In this document: positions 16,186 through 25,298 of the stretch, in pieces
Layout of the letters: the number at the start of each line of letters is the position of its first letter
Numbering within the stretch: the first letter of the stretch is position 1
From: an uncultured Senegalimassilia sp.
GTDB lineage: Bacteria > Actinomycetota > Coriobacteriia > Coriobacteriales > Eggerthellaceae
Direction of reading: 5' to 3'
Length of the DNA: 64,000 nucleotides
NCBI RefSeq assembly: GCF_934636665.1
Contig: NZ_CAKUAT010000005.1
Span: 62,001-126,000 of the forward strand
The notes under the pieces: model-generated
The model's database searches: none
What the model was told of the DNA's origin: nothing
What the model saw: the letters and a program-made list of their open reading frames with translations, nothing else
Program-made: the position numbers and the translations under genes

Positions 16186-19100
16186 TCAGCCTCGGTTCGT
16201 TGCCGCCAATTCAGCAACGATCTGGGCAGCGGGCAGCACTTTGATGTTGCTGCTTGGCAAGGAGTTCAGGAACACTTTCCCGTAGCTCTTCGAAACCAAC
16301 CTATGATCCGCAAGAATCAGAGCTCCGGTGTCATCGGCACGGCGGATCAATCGACCAGCTGCCTGCTTCACCTCAAGCACCGCCGCGGGCAACACATAAT
16401 GTCGCCAAGCTTGGTCATCGCGTTCCGCGCGTTCGCAAGAGAGCGGATCGGTCGGCTTCATGAAGGGGAGCTTCGGAATGACAACGCCTTTCAGCGTTGC
16501 GCCCGGGGCATCGAATCCCTCCCAGAAGCTTTTCAGCGCGAACAGCGACAAGTGCTCATCAGCAAGGAAATCATCGCGCAGCCCCTTCACCGACACGCCC
16601 CACTTCTGGCATACCAAGCGCAAATCATCGCTTTTCAGCTCAGGCTGAACATAGTCGAAGCAACGTTCCATTTCGCGACGGTTCGTGAACAGCGTAAGCA
16701 TCGAACCTTGCTGCGCCTTATGGGCCTCAACAAGGAATTTCTGCAAGGTGGCCATATAGCTAGGCTCGTTCGGCTCGGGCATATCGGCCACAACGTACAC
16801 CGTCATGTTCTTGTCGAAGTCATAGCTGGAATCAAGCTGGCAGGTTTTGACCGGCGAGAACTCTCCTTGACCCAGACCCATGGCGTTCGTGAATCCATCG
16901 AAGCTGCCGTTGACAGACAGCGTTGCCGACGCGAACACCACCGAATGCGTGGAAGCATACAGCGTATCGTTCAGCTTTCCACCGACGTTAACGGGCATGC
17001 CTTGCAGCTTTTCGCCGACGCGATCCTTCTTCCGGCACAACGTTGCAGCGTATGCATAGCTTTCGTTGGGGTCCTCAAGAATCAGCTGCACTGCATTAAC
17101 CTGTTCCTTCAGGTCGATAGCCATTGCAGCTATCTCGCGCTGTATCGCAGCTGCGTTCTCTATTTCCTCAAGATACGCCACCAAGTTCTGACAAGCCGCA
17201 ATCAGCTTCTCGGCAGATTCCCGCATCGCAACGCCCTTGTCCACGATATCGCCGAACGTGGCGGAACTACGGATATCGCTGTTCACCCACAACTCGACGA
17301 TCTCGTAGCCGCGCCCATGTCGGTTCGTATCGAAGAACAGCAAGCCTTTCAAGCTGGCGCAAAAAGCCTCGGCAGTCTGGCGATACGCCTCGCCCGCGCT
17401 TTTACCCTTTTGCGTGAGCGTATAGAACAGCGTTTCGCTTTCTTCCTTCGCACCGTTCAGGACTACACGGCGTTCCGCACGAGAGAACACGTTCCTACGT
17501 GCATCATCCGCCGCCACTCGGCGAGCCTCTCGGAGGATGTTCTCGGCATCAAGCTCGATAGAGAAAGCACGGCGCGCTTCGCTCTCGGCACCATGGGCCT
17601 CATCGACCGCCCAATAGCGAACCGGCGGCAGCAGACCGCCATCAGCGGCCATATCGCAGAACAGCAAGCTATGATTGGTAACCAGGATGTCCGCGGCTTC
17701 AGCACGCTTGCGCGCACCGTGGACAAAGCACAGGTTACCGAAGAACGGGCACTTACGACGCAGGCATTCCTGACTGCTCGTCGTGATCACCTTTCGCGGC
17801 AGCAGGCGATAATCAAGCTTCAAGCCATCGATGTCGTCGTATTCCGTTTGCTCGATGAACGAAAGCAGCGCCGCCATCGCAGGGGCCTGCGACAGCTCTT
17901 TGCCCTGAATCTCCTTCATTGCAGCGCCATCATCCACCACGCTGCGAATCTTACGAAGGCACGGGTAGTGGGAGAAGCCCTTCAACGGCGCACACGTCAA
18001 AGGCTTTGCGTCGGGATCGGATGCACGCAACGCCTTCGCTAGCGCGGGAACTTCTTTGAACACCAGCTGATCGAGCAGAGCATTCGTTTTGGTTGCCACG
18101 CCCACGGTAATGCCGTTCCTCTGCGCGGTAAGCGCCAAAGGAACCAGATACGCCATGGATTTACCGACGCCGGTTCCGGCTTCGACTACAAGATTATCCC
18201 CAGAAGCGAACGCATCACGCACCGAAGTGCTCATATCTCGCTGCTCGGCGCGCGGCTCGTAATTCTTATACAGGTTGCCCACAAGACCCTCTTGGCTGAA
18301 AGCCTTTGCAATCTCCTCGGCAGTGGGGTACTTCATGCTACGCATAGGATCGGAGGCAATCGCATCCGCATCGACCTTCGGCCTGTTTTCAATCTTGCGA
18401 AGGCGATCGCGGCGAATGGATTGCAGCGAGAACAAATCCAGCTGGCTTGTTGCCCACGAGAGCTGTCCCTCGTTTGTTTCACGTGAAACAATGTCACGCG
18501 CAGCATCTTCGATCAAGGCGACCTCATCGGATGCTACATCCGCAGCATTATCGGAATGGTCGGCAAAATGCTGGAAAACAATCTGAGTTTCCCATTGTTC
18601 AGGCGTTGCAAGCGATGCGATTTTGGCTACAAGGGACTTCGGCATGGCATCCACCGCAGCCAGCAGGATGCGGAACACAGCGCACGTAGCCGCAACATCA
18701 TCATCCGCACGATGCGTGGAAACCGGCGCCCCGAAGGTGCGAACCAAGTCGATAAGTCGATGCGATTTCAGACGGGGAAGGGCAATACGAGCAAGATCCA
18801 AGGAATCAAGCCAGGTGTTCTCCAGCAAAGGATAACCACTTGGATGTCGCGTGGTGAAAGTGCGATCGAAGGCGGCATTATGAGCCACTAGCTTCGAATC
18901 ACCAACGAATTCGGCAAGCTGCGCAAGCGCTTCTTCCGGAGAAGGAGCATCAGCAACGTCTTCATCGTGAATATTGGTCAGGTGCGCAACATCTTCCGGA
19001 ATAGGCTTTCCGGGGTTCACGAACGTTACGAACCAATCGACAATCTCGCCCTTATCCATGCGGGCGGCCGCAATCTGCGTCAACTCATCGTGATTGAACG

Positions 19101-19272
19101 AGAAGCCGGTCGTCTCGGTGTCTATAACAACGATATCGCGGTCAAGCTCGCCGTAATCGCTTTCTTTCGAAGCATCAGCAAGCGATGCATAGCGATCGAT
19201 AATCGCTTGAGGGGTTCCATCACTGATATACGCGAGCAAATCACCACGCACGGCATATTCCTTATCTCCCAC
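16186..19272 (-). CDS. dinG: DnaQ exonuclease-DinG helicase fusion
   Basis: A 1028-residue bifunctional-looking protein. Residues 45-210 form a DEDD 3'-5' exonuclease domain (IVVIDTETTGFSF; LVAHNAAFDRTF; HRADDDVAAT). After a linker comes a DinG/XPD-type superfamily 2 helicase. It has Walker A VVEAGTGVGKSMAYL near residue 370 and four cysteines expected to bind an FeS cluster (CAPLKGFSHYPC and ECLRRKCPFFGNLC). The VDEAHG Walker B lies near residue 555, and the C-terminal motifs KSFWEGFDAPG and KQAAGRLIRR follow. This fusion is typical of Gram-positives. The role is inferred as repair or R-loop/G4 processing. The GTG start at 19272 follows GGAAG. A parS site in the linker encodes VSRET. First gene of a three-gene operon. 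Confidence 0.93.
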   Translation of the reverse strand: MGDKEYAVRGDLLAYISDGTPQAIIDRYASLADASKESDYGELDRDIVVIDTETTGFSFNHDELTQIAAARMDKGEIVDWFVTFVNPGKPIPEDVAHLTNIHDEDVADAPSPEEALAQLAEFVGDSKLVAHNAAFDRTFTTRHPSGYPLLENTWLDSLDLARIALPRLKSHRLIDLVRTFGAPVSTHRADDDVAATCAVFRILLAAVDAMPKSLVAKIASLATPEQWETQIVFQHFADHSDNAADVASDEVALIEDAARDIVSRETNEGQLSWATSQLDLFSLQSIRRDRLRKIENRPKVDADAIASDPMRSMKYPTAEEIAKAFSQEGLVGNLYKNYEPRAEQRDMSTSVRDAFASGDNLVVEAGTGVGKSMAYLVPLALTAQRNGITVGVATKTNALLDQLVFKEVPALAKALRASDPDAKPLTCAPLKGFSHYPCLRKIRSVVDDGAAMKEIQGKELSQAPAMAALLSFIEQTEYDDIDGLKLDYRLLPRKVITTSSQECLRRKCPFFGNLCFVHGARKRAEAADILVTNHSLLFCDMAADGGLLPPVRYWAVDEAHGAESEARRAFSIELDAENILREARRVAADDARRNVFSRAERRVVLNGAKEESETLFYTLTQKGKSAGEAYRQTAEAFCASLKGLLFFDTNRHGRGYEIVELWVNSDIRSSATFGDIVDKGVAMRESAEKLIAACQNLVAYLEEIENAAAIQREIAAMAIDLKEQVNAVQLILEDPNESYAYAATLCRKKDRVGEKLQGMPVNVGGKLNDTLYASTHSVVFASATLSVNGSFDGFTNAMGLGQGEFSPVKTCQLDSSYDFDKNMTVYVVADMPEPNEPSYMATLQKFLVEAHKAQQGSMLTLFTNRREMERCFDYVQPELKSDDLRLVCQKWGVSVKGLRDDFLADEHLSLFALKSFWEGFDAPGATLKGVVIPKLPFMKPTDPLSCERAERDDQAWRHYVLPAAVLEVKQAAGRLIRRADDTGALILADHRLVSKSYGKVFLNSLPSSNIKVLPAAQIVAELAATNRG
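18475..18490. other. parS: parS site (in coding sequence)
   Basis: Exact TGTTTCACGTGAAACA in the exonuclease-helicase linker of dinG. Confidence 0.93.
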
Positions 19273-19327
19273 ATGGATGCTTCCATGTTTGCTTCTATCA
19301 CTTTGTAACCTTCTTATTGTAAGTCAG

Positions 19328-19347
19328 CCGGCATCGATGGATGCCGG
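19328..19347. promoter_or_regulatory. Inverted repeat between divergent genes (possible operator)
   Basis: CCGGCATC-GATG-GATGCCGG lies between the divergent dinG and the tail-anchored protein gene. Because both genes point away from it, an operator is more likely than a terminator. Confidence 0.35.
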
Positions 19348-19406
19348 TTATTCCGGTTCTTCGTTTGTGTTACGCTTTTTTCACTTCATTTCAGATAGGA
19401 GACCCC

Positions 19407-20051
19407 ATGCTGCCCGATTGCTATTACGGCGCATATGCCCGCTTTGACACCACATCCAAGAAAGACGCGGCGATTCTACTTGGTTCGAATTGCATCATCG
19501 GCGACGTTTTCAATATCGAATTCAAGCCCTTGGAAGGCCAAACACGCGCATGGGTCGTGAACGATTACGGCGATGTTTTAGGTTACCTTGATGAGCAAAC
19601 GTCCCACAAACTCAACCTGTTAGCCGCTAAAAGCTGGGAAATGCACGCCGTCTTATCGTTCGTTGCCTTCACCGATCAACCGGAACCGGGTTTCTACTGG
19701 GGCGAAGTTGCGCTCTTCTGCTACGACAAGGTGCATCAATCGGATTTCGATACCTTCATGCGCACGACCATGAAATCGCTTTCGCAAGGCATACGCCCGC
19801 GTATCGACATCAAGAACCAGGGTGTGCAATCGATTCTTGATTCCCACGGAACCTGGCAGCCTTCGCAGCGAGCCGATATGCCCAAGGGCGACAGCCATAC
19901 CGCCATTCTCAAGAAATCCCGTGGCTTCACCGACTTGATGGTCCAAAAAAGCAGGGAAGGGAACAAGGGTTGTTTCTTGATCAGCTGGGCATTCTTGCTG
20001 GCGTTGGTCGCATTGGCGGTGTTCGGATTGAAAAGCTGTGGCCTGTTCTAA
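19407..20051 (+). CDS. Tail-anchored protein of unknown function
   Basis: A 214-residue protein. The soluble part (1-185) contains RAWVVNDYGDVLGYLDEQ and FTDQPEPGFYWGEVALFCYD. This beta-rich stretch resembles small domains that follow gene-regulatory or phage-like HIRAN folds, but not strongly enough to name. A single TM (CFLISWAFLLALVALAVFGL) near residues 190-210 ends the chain, leaving the rest in the cytoplasm. ATG 19407 follows TAGGAG. It is divergent from dinG and ends in a shared, strong hairpin with ddl. It is one of the few left-arm genes transcribed towards the origin. No function can be assigned. Confidence 0.7.
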   Translation: MLPDCYYGAYARFDTTSKKDAAILLGSNCIIGDVFNIEFKPLEGQTRAWVVNDYGDVLGYLDEQTSHKLNLLAAKSWEMHAVLSFVAFTDQPEPGFYWGEVALFCYDKVHQSDFDTFMRTTMKSLSQGIRPRIDIKNQGVQSILDSHGTWQPSQRADMPKGDSHTAILKKSRGFTDLMVQKSREGNKGCFLISWAFLLALVALAVFGLKSCGLF

Positions 20052-20317
20052 CCACATCCCTTCACCAATCTTAACTAGCCAATGGCTTTCTTAAAGGAAG
20101 TTTCAGGGGTTTGCCTAACACTACGGAGTTCATCCTGCCACAGGACGACATAAAATTTTGTTGCAATATTTTTCGATTCAAAGTCCCTGCATCGAATTCA
20201 GCCTTTGAACCAACGGACAACGTGATGGCTTGCTCTCTGAATAAGATTCGGATCATCCGAATCAACCTTAACGCTATGCAACCCGCTGGAACATCGCAAG
20301 GCGCCCAGCTGCAGCAA

Positions 20318-20360
20318 GGGGGGGCTGACCCCGGAACGCTTCCGGGATCAGCCCCCTCTG
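20318..20360. terminator. Bidirectional terminator between convergent genes
   Basis: Very stable hairpin (320-356 of this stretch's thousand; stem about 17 bp, GGGGGCTGA...TCAGCCCCC with CCGGAA/TTCCGG). It lies between the tail-anchored gene and ddl. The interval 20060-20317 around it holds no gene that I can support. Confidence 0.75.
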
Positions 20361-20486
20361 TTTGTCACGCATTCTTTATCCAACGACATCCATTTCTCAA
20401 AGGAGCGCTGAATTGTTTTACGTCGCAAGTTCGTAGAAAGACGACCGTTTCAATCGACCGCCAAACAACTTTGTTCCGAAACCCGC

Positions 20487-21440
20487 TTATCGCACAGGCT
20501 CTTCCAGAGCAAGCTCGATAAGCTTGGTGCACAGCTCGGGGAAGGTCATGCCTGCGGCGCGAGCAGCATCGGGGAGAAGGGACGTTGCGGTCATACCGGG
20601 AATGGTGTTCGTCTCCAAAGCCCAGCAATCACCATTGTCTTCCAGAATAAAGTCAGTGCGAGAGGTGCCGCTGCACGAGAGCGCCTTGTGAGCGTTTTCC
20701 GCTTCGCGCTGCATGACCTTCGTCACATCGTCGGGGATGCGCGCAGGGCAGATATGCTGGGAACCGCCCACAGCATACTTCGACTCGAAGTCGTAGAAAT
20801 CGCTCTTGGGAACGATTTCGATAACAGGCATAGCCTTCGGCTCATGGTTTCCTAGAACGGCAACAGTGAATTCGCGGCCCTTGATATAACGCTCGATAAG
20901 CACCTCATCATCGATATCGAGGGCTTTTTGCAAAGCATCTTCGATAGCTTCCGCACCCTCAACGATGAACACACCGATAGCGCTGCCCTCGGTACCGGGC
21001 TTCACAACGACCTTCTCGCCCATGGACGAGATGACCTGCTGGATGTCGACCTTGTCACCCTTGTTAACCGTCAAGGACGGAGGGGTGGGAATACCCTCGC
21101 GCTCGTAGAAGACCTTCGCCTTCACCTTATCCATGGCAAGCGCGCTCGACCATACGCCAGAGCACGTGTAGGGAATACCGACGATATCGAGCAAACCCTG
21201 CACCGTACCGTCTTCGCCATATTTGCCATGCAGGCAAAGGAATGCCACATCGAACGGTTCCTCGATCAAACGCTTCAGGTCTTCCTTATTCGCCGGATCG
21301 ATATCGGTGACGGAAAAGCCCGCCGTCTCCAAAGCTTCGCGAGCACCCTTACCGGATGCTAAGGAAATTTCACGCTCGTTGCTTTTGCCGCCGCACAAAA
21401 GAGCAACGCGGCAAGAACGAGGATCGATACTTGAAGACAT
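20487..21440 (-). CDS. ddl: D-alanine--D-alanine ligase
   Basis: A 317-residue ATP-grasp ligase that joins two D-alanines for peptidoglycan precursors in the cytoplasm. Motifs include LCGGKSNEREISLASG at the N-terminus, LHGKYGEDGTVQGLLD, VVVKPGTEGSAIGV, the omega-loop Tyr in DFESKYAVGG, and the C-terminal LETNTIPGMTATSLLP. The loop Tyr supports D-Ala-D-Ala over D-Ala-D-Lac activity. ATG 21440 follows AAGGAG. It is divergent from rlmN, with a parS site and the rlmN promoter between them. Monocistronic as far as can be seen. Confidence 0.95.
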   Translation of the reverse strand: MSSSIDPRSCRVALLCGGKSNEREISLASGKGAREALETAGFSVTDIDPANKEDLKRLIEEPFDVAFLCLHGKYGEDGTVQGLLDIVGIPYTCSGVWSSALAMDKVKAKVFYEREGIPTPPSLTVNKGDKVDIQQVISSMGEKVVVKPGTEGSAIGVFIVEGAEAIEDALQKALDIDDEVLIERYIKGREFTVAVLGNHEPKAMPVIEIVPKSDFYDFESKYAVGGSQHICPARIPDDVTKVMQREAENAHKALSCSGTSRTDFILEDNGDCWALETNTIPGMTATSLLPDAARAAGMTFPELCTKLIELALEEPVR

Positions 21441-21527
21441 GACTCCTTCTTTCTCCTTTAGAGATCGTATTGCTGCAGTATAGCAAAACCCGCACACAGG
21501 CTTCGCAGCATGCAAGGTAAGCGCTGA

Positions 21528-21543
21528 TGTTTCACGTGAAACA
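21528..21543. other. parS: parS site within the rlmN promoter
   Basis: Exact TGTTTCACGTGAAACA ending two bases before the TATAAT of rlmN. It occupies the region where the promoter spacer would lie. Confidence 0.93.
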
Positions 21544-21545
21544 GG

Positions 21546-21551
21546 TATAAT
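21546..21551 (+). promoter_or_regulatory. -10 box for leaderless rlmN
   Basis: Perfect TATAAT exactly 7 bases before ATG 21559. No Shine-Dalgarno is present and no clear -35 was seen. Confidence 0.55.
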
Positions 21552-21558
21552 GACCCGC

Positions 21559-22596
21559 ATGAATACACCAATCAAAAACTTCACCCAAAGCGACCTGGCT
21601 CCTCTCATGAAGGAGCTCGGTCAACCATCTTTTCGCGCGAAGCAGCTGTACGAGTGGCTTTACAACAAAGGCGCTCAAAGCTACGACGACATGACCAACC
21701 TGCCCGCCAAACTTCGAAATCAGCTTTCCGAGGAGTATCCGCTGTACGTGCCCAACGTACTTGAGGAGGCCGTTTCCAACGACGGCACCCACAAGCTGCT
21801 TCTGGAATATCACGACGGCGTATGCGTTGAAACCGTTGCCATCCCATCGCGCGATGGCGGCCGCCTTACGGTGTGCTTCTCCACGCAAGCAGGCTGCCCC
21901 ATGGCGTGCGCGTTTTGCGCCACAGGAAAAGAAGGCCTTACGCGCAATTTAACCGCGGGCGAAATCGTCGACCAGATCGTCACGGTGCAGCGCCTTATGG
22001 GACGCCGCGTGACCAATGTCGTCGGCATGGGGCAGGGCGAACCGCTGCTGAACTACGACAACGTGCTGAACGCGCTTCGCATCATCAACGACGAAAAAGG
22101 CCTAGGAATCGGAGCGCGACATATCTGCATCTCCACGTGCGGCATCATTCCCGGAATCGACCGGTTTGCGGAAGAACCCGAGCAATTCACGCTTGCCGTT
22201 TCCCTTCATGCAGCGCGACAGGACGTACGTCTTGAGCTCATGCCCAAAACAAGCGGCTTCCCTCTGCCGAAACTCAAGCAAAGCTTGCTGCGTTATATCG
22301 AGAAAACGAATCGTCGCGTCACGTTCGAGTACATCATGATCGACGGCGTTAACGATACCGATGCGGATCTGACGGCGCTGCTAGACTTCTGCAAAGGCCT
22401 GCTTTGCCATATCAACCTGATTCCCATCAATTCGATTCCGGAATCCCCTTACAAGCCAAGCTCTACCAAGACCATCGAAAAATGGATTGCGGAAACAGGC
22501 CGTCACGGAATCGAAACCACGTTGAGGGATTCCAGAGGATCAGATATCGCCGGCGCCTGCGGACAGCTGAAGAACACGTTCACGAACGGACGATAG
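21559..22596 (+). CDS. rlmN: Dual-specificity 23S rRNA/tRNA adenine-C2 methyltransferase
   Basis: A 345-residue radical-SAM enzyme that methylates C2 of A2503 in 23S rRNA and A37 in some tRNAs. The CxxxCxxC cluster motif is CPMACAFC near residue 115. GMGQGEPLLNY, SLHAARQDVR and the substrate-linked Cys in GSDIAGACGQL near the C-terminus are all in place. The upstream ATG at 21550 overlaps the TATAAT; the ATG at 21559 fits a leaderless start 7 bases after that box. It lies on the plus strand in the left arm, divergent from ddl, with its own long hairpin terminator. Confidence 0.95.
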   Translation: MNTPIKNFTQSDLAPLMKELGQPSFRAKQLYEWLYNKGAQSYDDMTNLPAKLRNQLSEEYPLYVPNVLEEAVSNDGTHKLLLEYHDGVCVETVAIPSRDGGRLTVCFSTQAGCPMACAFCATGKEGLTRNLTAGEIVDQIVTVQRLMGRRVTNVVGMGQGEPLLNYDNVLNALRIINDEKGLGIGARHICISTCGIIPGIDRFAEEPEQFTLAVSLHAARQDVRLELMPKTSGFPLPKLKQSLLRYIEKTNRRVTFEYIMIDGVNDTDADLTALLDFCKGLLCHINLIPINSIPESPYKPSSTKTIEKWIAETGRHGIETTLRDSRGSDIAGACGQLKNTFTNGR

Positions 22597-22689
22597 CAAG
22601 TACGCTTATCAAGTGCAGGCATCGCAAACGGTAACAATTGATGCCTTATTGCGTTTGCAAAGGCGCACCAAATGGTTTCATAGCCTTAC

Positions 22690-22735
22690 AACCTCCTGAT
22701 GCTTTCTTGGATACCATCGAAAGCATCAGGAGGTT
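22690..22735 (+). terminator. Terminator of rlmN
   Basis: A 17-bp stem (AACCTCCTGATGCTTTC and its complement) followed by TTCTTCTT. The remaining gap 22740-22920 up to the parB terminator shows nothing that I can support. Confidence 0.75.
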
Positions 22736-22920
22736 TCTTCTTCGCAAATATACTCATTCAAACAGCCGAGAACAAAGGACACGCTTCGCCGGAATGGCGC
22801 AAACTCCCTAAATCGAAAGCGCGCGATGACTATCGGATTATCAAATCGACAAGCTGATACACCCCTGACCCCTTCGGCGCTGGTGACGGCAACGAATACA
22901 TAATCACTCGTTAAACAACA

Positions 22921-22952
22921 AACGAGCCGGCGAGGAAACACCGGCTCGTTTT
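22921..22952. terminator. Terminator of parB (bidirectional)
   Basis: Stem AACGAGCCGG / CCGGCTCGTT with T-rich tracts on both sides, just past the minus-strand parB stop. Confidence 0.8.
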
Positions 22953-22975
22953 TTTTGCTCGGAAGTCAAAATCCT

Positions 22976-24151
22976 TTATGCAAGATTCGAAGCAAGAATG
23001 CCCTTGAACAAGCGCTCGAGATCGTCTTCGTCCTTGAACTCGATTTCAATCTTGTTCTTGCCGTTGACTGATTTCACCTTGACCGGCGTATCCAGAACAT
23101 CCTTAAGCGTCCGGGCAACCTTACGGTATTCCTTCGGCATAGGAGTCTTCGGCTTAGCATTCTCATTTTTCTTTCCAGAGAACAAGCGAGCCAAAGCCTC
23201 GGCTTCTCGAACGGACAGCTTCTCCTCAACCAGCTTACGCGTCAGGCGCTCGCGACCTTCCTTCGTGGGAATGGAAAGAATAGCTCGTGCATGGCCGGCG
23301 GTGATTTTCTCCTCGAACAGCAACTGCTGAGCTTCCTCAGGAAGCTCCAACAGGCGCAAAGCGTTCGCAACCGTGGAGCGACCTTTCGACATGGCCTGAG
23401 CAACCTCTGCCTGCGTCATGTTCAGACGCTCCATCATACGGCGATAGCCGTACGCTTCCTCAATGGGGTTAAGATCGGAGCGCTGGATATTCTCGATAAG
23501 CGCAAGCTCCAGAGCCTTATCGTCGCTAGCTTCTTTAACCCGAATGGGCACTTGTTGCAAACCAGCCAGCTTCGATGCCTGCCAACGACGCTCGCCGGCG
23601 ATGATCTGGTAGGTACCATCCTCGAGCGGACGCACCAAAATCGGCTGCAAAAGCCCGTCTTTCTGGATGGAAGCGGAAAGCTCCTCCAGCTCCTCGCGCT
23701 TGAAATTCGTACGAGGCTGATCGGGGTTAGGAGCGATAACGTTGATATCGACTTCGTTTACTTCACGGGACTGCGCATCGCCTTCATGCTGCGCTGCATC
23801 AGAGGGCGCTACCGTGCGCTCAACCACTTCCTGGACAGCAGGGCGCGCCGCTCGCTGGGCAACTCCCTTGATAGTGACCTCGACACCGTTGTCGACAATA
23901 GACTCAGGCTCCTGCTCTTCGTAAGAGGAAGGAACCGTTTCACGGGCCGTCCGAGGCTCAGGCGATTTCTGTGCGGGAACGGTTTCGCGAATCACCTCGC
24001 GCTCAGGCTGAGGCTTCGGCTGAGACTGCTGCGGCTGCTCGGCATCCACGCGCACGCGTTGCGGCTCCTCCTGAGGAATAGCTTCCTCATAGGCACCGCC
24101 CAGCAACGAGTTCAGACCACGACCAAGACCACCACGACCATTCCTAGCCAC
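22976..24151 (-). CDS. parB: Chromosome-partitioning protein ParB
   Basis: A 391-residue ParB (Spo0J type), a CTPase clamp that loads on parS and spreads, acting in origin segregation and SMC loading. The N-terminal LGRGLNSLLGG motif (residues 8-18) is the ParA-contact region. A Pro/Gln/Glu-rich linker follows to about residue 145. The CTP-binding core has NPDQPRTNF and GERRWQASKLAG, with the helix-turn-helix at MTQAEVAQAMSKGRSTVANALRL and the dimerisation domain at the C-terminus. It overlaps parA by 8 bp. Its target site occurs 13 times in this window. Confidence 0.97.
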   Translation of the reverse strand: MARNGRGGLGRGLNSLLGGAYEEAIPQEEPQRVRVDAEQPQQSQPKPQPEREVIRETVPAQKSPEPRTARETVPSSYEEQEPESIVDNGVEVTIKGVAQRAARPAVQEVVERTVAPSDAAQHEGDAQSREVNEVDINVIAPNPDQPRTNFKREELEELSASIQKDGLLQPILVRPLEDGTYQIIAGERRWQASKLAGLQQVPIRVKEASDDKALELALIENIQRSDLNPIEEAYGYRRMMERLNMTQAEVAQAMSKGRSTVANALRLLELPEEAQQLLFEEKITAGHARAILSIPTKEGRERLTRKLVEEKLSVREAEALARLFSGKKNENAKPKTPMPKEYRKVARTLKDVLDTPVKVKSVNGKNKIEIEFKDEDDLERLFKGILASNLA

Positions 24152-25145
24152 GGGCTATCACTTCCTTAGCAAGACTCATGTACGACTGGGCACCTTTGCC
24201 CGAAGGGTCGTACAGGGTTATCGGTTGACCGAAGCTAGGAGCCTCGGAAAGCTTCACGGTACGGGGGATCAGCGTTTCGAACACCAATCGCCCGAAATAG
24301 CTGCGCACCTCCTCGACCACTTGGCGGGACAGCGTGGTTCGACCATCGTACATGGTCATGAGCACGCCATAGATATCCAGTGTAGGATTCAAACGAGTTT
24401 TGACACGTTTCATTGAATCAAGGAGTTTTGTCACGCCTTCCAACGCATAGAACTCGCATTGGATGGGGATAAGCAGCTTATCGGCGGCAACGAGAGCGTT
24501 GACCGTCAGCAGACCCAGGGAAGGGGGGCAGTCGATGAAGATGTAATCATACTTGCCGCGAAGGGCTCCAATGGCATCCTTCAGGCGGTTCTCACGCGCC
24601 ATCTCTGAAACCAGCTCGACCTCCGCACCGGCAAGGTTGATGGTTGCCGGAACCAAATCCAAGCCTTCGCAGACATCGGGGATGATAACTTCCTCAACGG
24701 GAACATCATTAAGCAGCACATCGTAGATGCAATTCTGCACCTGGCTCTTCTCAACACCCAATCCGCTCGAGGAATTGCCCTGAGGATCAAGGTCGACAAG
24801 AAGGACCTGCTTACCAAGCTCACCGAGAGCAGCGGAGAGGTTAATTGCGGTAGTGGATTTACCCACACCGCCTTTCTGGTTGATGATCGCCATGATCTTC
24901 GTCTGGCCGACCACGTGCTTTACCGGCTTCTTGTCGCGGTAGGAGCGAATGGGCGTAGGCTCGATCTCGGGGCGAGATTCAACAGGCTGCGGCTCGGGCG
25001 CAGCTGAGCTATGGGGGTCGCGCTCAACCACTTCGATATGGTCGATGGCGATCTCATCCTCAACGGTATCTTCCTGTACGCGTTGTTCCTGCTGAACCGG
25101 CTCAGCTTGCTTTTTTTCTTTCCTGAGGCCGTCGAAAAATCCCAC
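24144..25145 (-). CDS. parA: Chromosome-partitioning ATPase ParA (Soj)
   Basis: A 333-residue ParA-type ATPase with the deviant Walker A INQKGGVGKSTTA (residues 88-100), LLVDLDPQGNSSSGLG, and FIDCPPSLGLLT. It drives ParB-parS complex movement. About 80 residues precede the ATPase domain and are rich in Glu, Gln, Pro and Arg; most Soj proteins lack such an extension. The start is GTG 25145 behind an AGGGGGTT stretch. It is cotranscribed with parB, whose start lies inside its 3' end. A terminator behind rsmG separates it from the upstream operon. Confidence 0.96.
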   Translation of the reverse strand: MGFFDGLRKEKKQAEPVQQEQRVQEDTVEDEIAIDHIEVVERDPHSSAAPEPQPVESRPEIEPTPIRSYRDKKPVKHVVGQTKIMAIINQKGGVGKSTTAINLSAALGELGKQVLLVDLDPQGNSSSGLGVEKSQVQNCIYDVLLNDVPVEEVIIPDVCEGLDLVPATINLAGAEVELVSEMARENRLKDAIGALRGKYDYIFIDCPPSLGLLTVNALVAADKLLIPIQCEFYALEGVTKLLDSMKRVKTRLNPTLDIYGVLMTMYDGRTTLSRQVVEEVRSYFGRLVFETLIPRTVKLSEAPSFGQPITLYDPSGKGAQSYMSLAKEVIARG

Positions 25146-25262
25146 AGGAACCCCCTTTCATGGTTTCAGACGCTAGTATACCGTGTTTCGTTTCGCGCGT
25201 ATAAAACCCCGACCCACAATGGGGGCTTTTGAACGGAAATCAACGAAACTTCAATAAGAAAA

Positions 25263-25292
25263 AAGCCGCCCCTACAATATCAGGAACGGCTT
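25263..25292 (-). terminator. Terminator of rsmG
   Basis: On the minus strand, stem AAGCCG..CC / GG..CGGCTT followed by a run of six T residues, directly after the rsmG stop at 25299. Confidence 0.75.
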
Positions 25293-25298
25293 ATCTCG

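Noticed and set aside
22726..22941. A 71-codon minus-strand frame between rlmN and parB
   Set aside because: It starts inside the rlmN terminator and ends inside the parB terminator, and has no ribosome-binding site.
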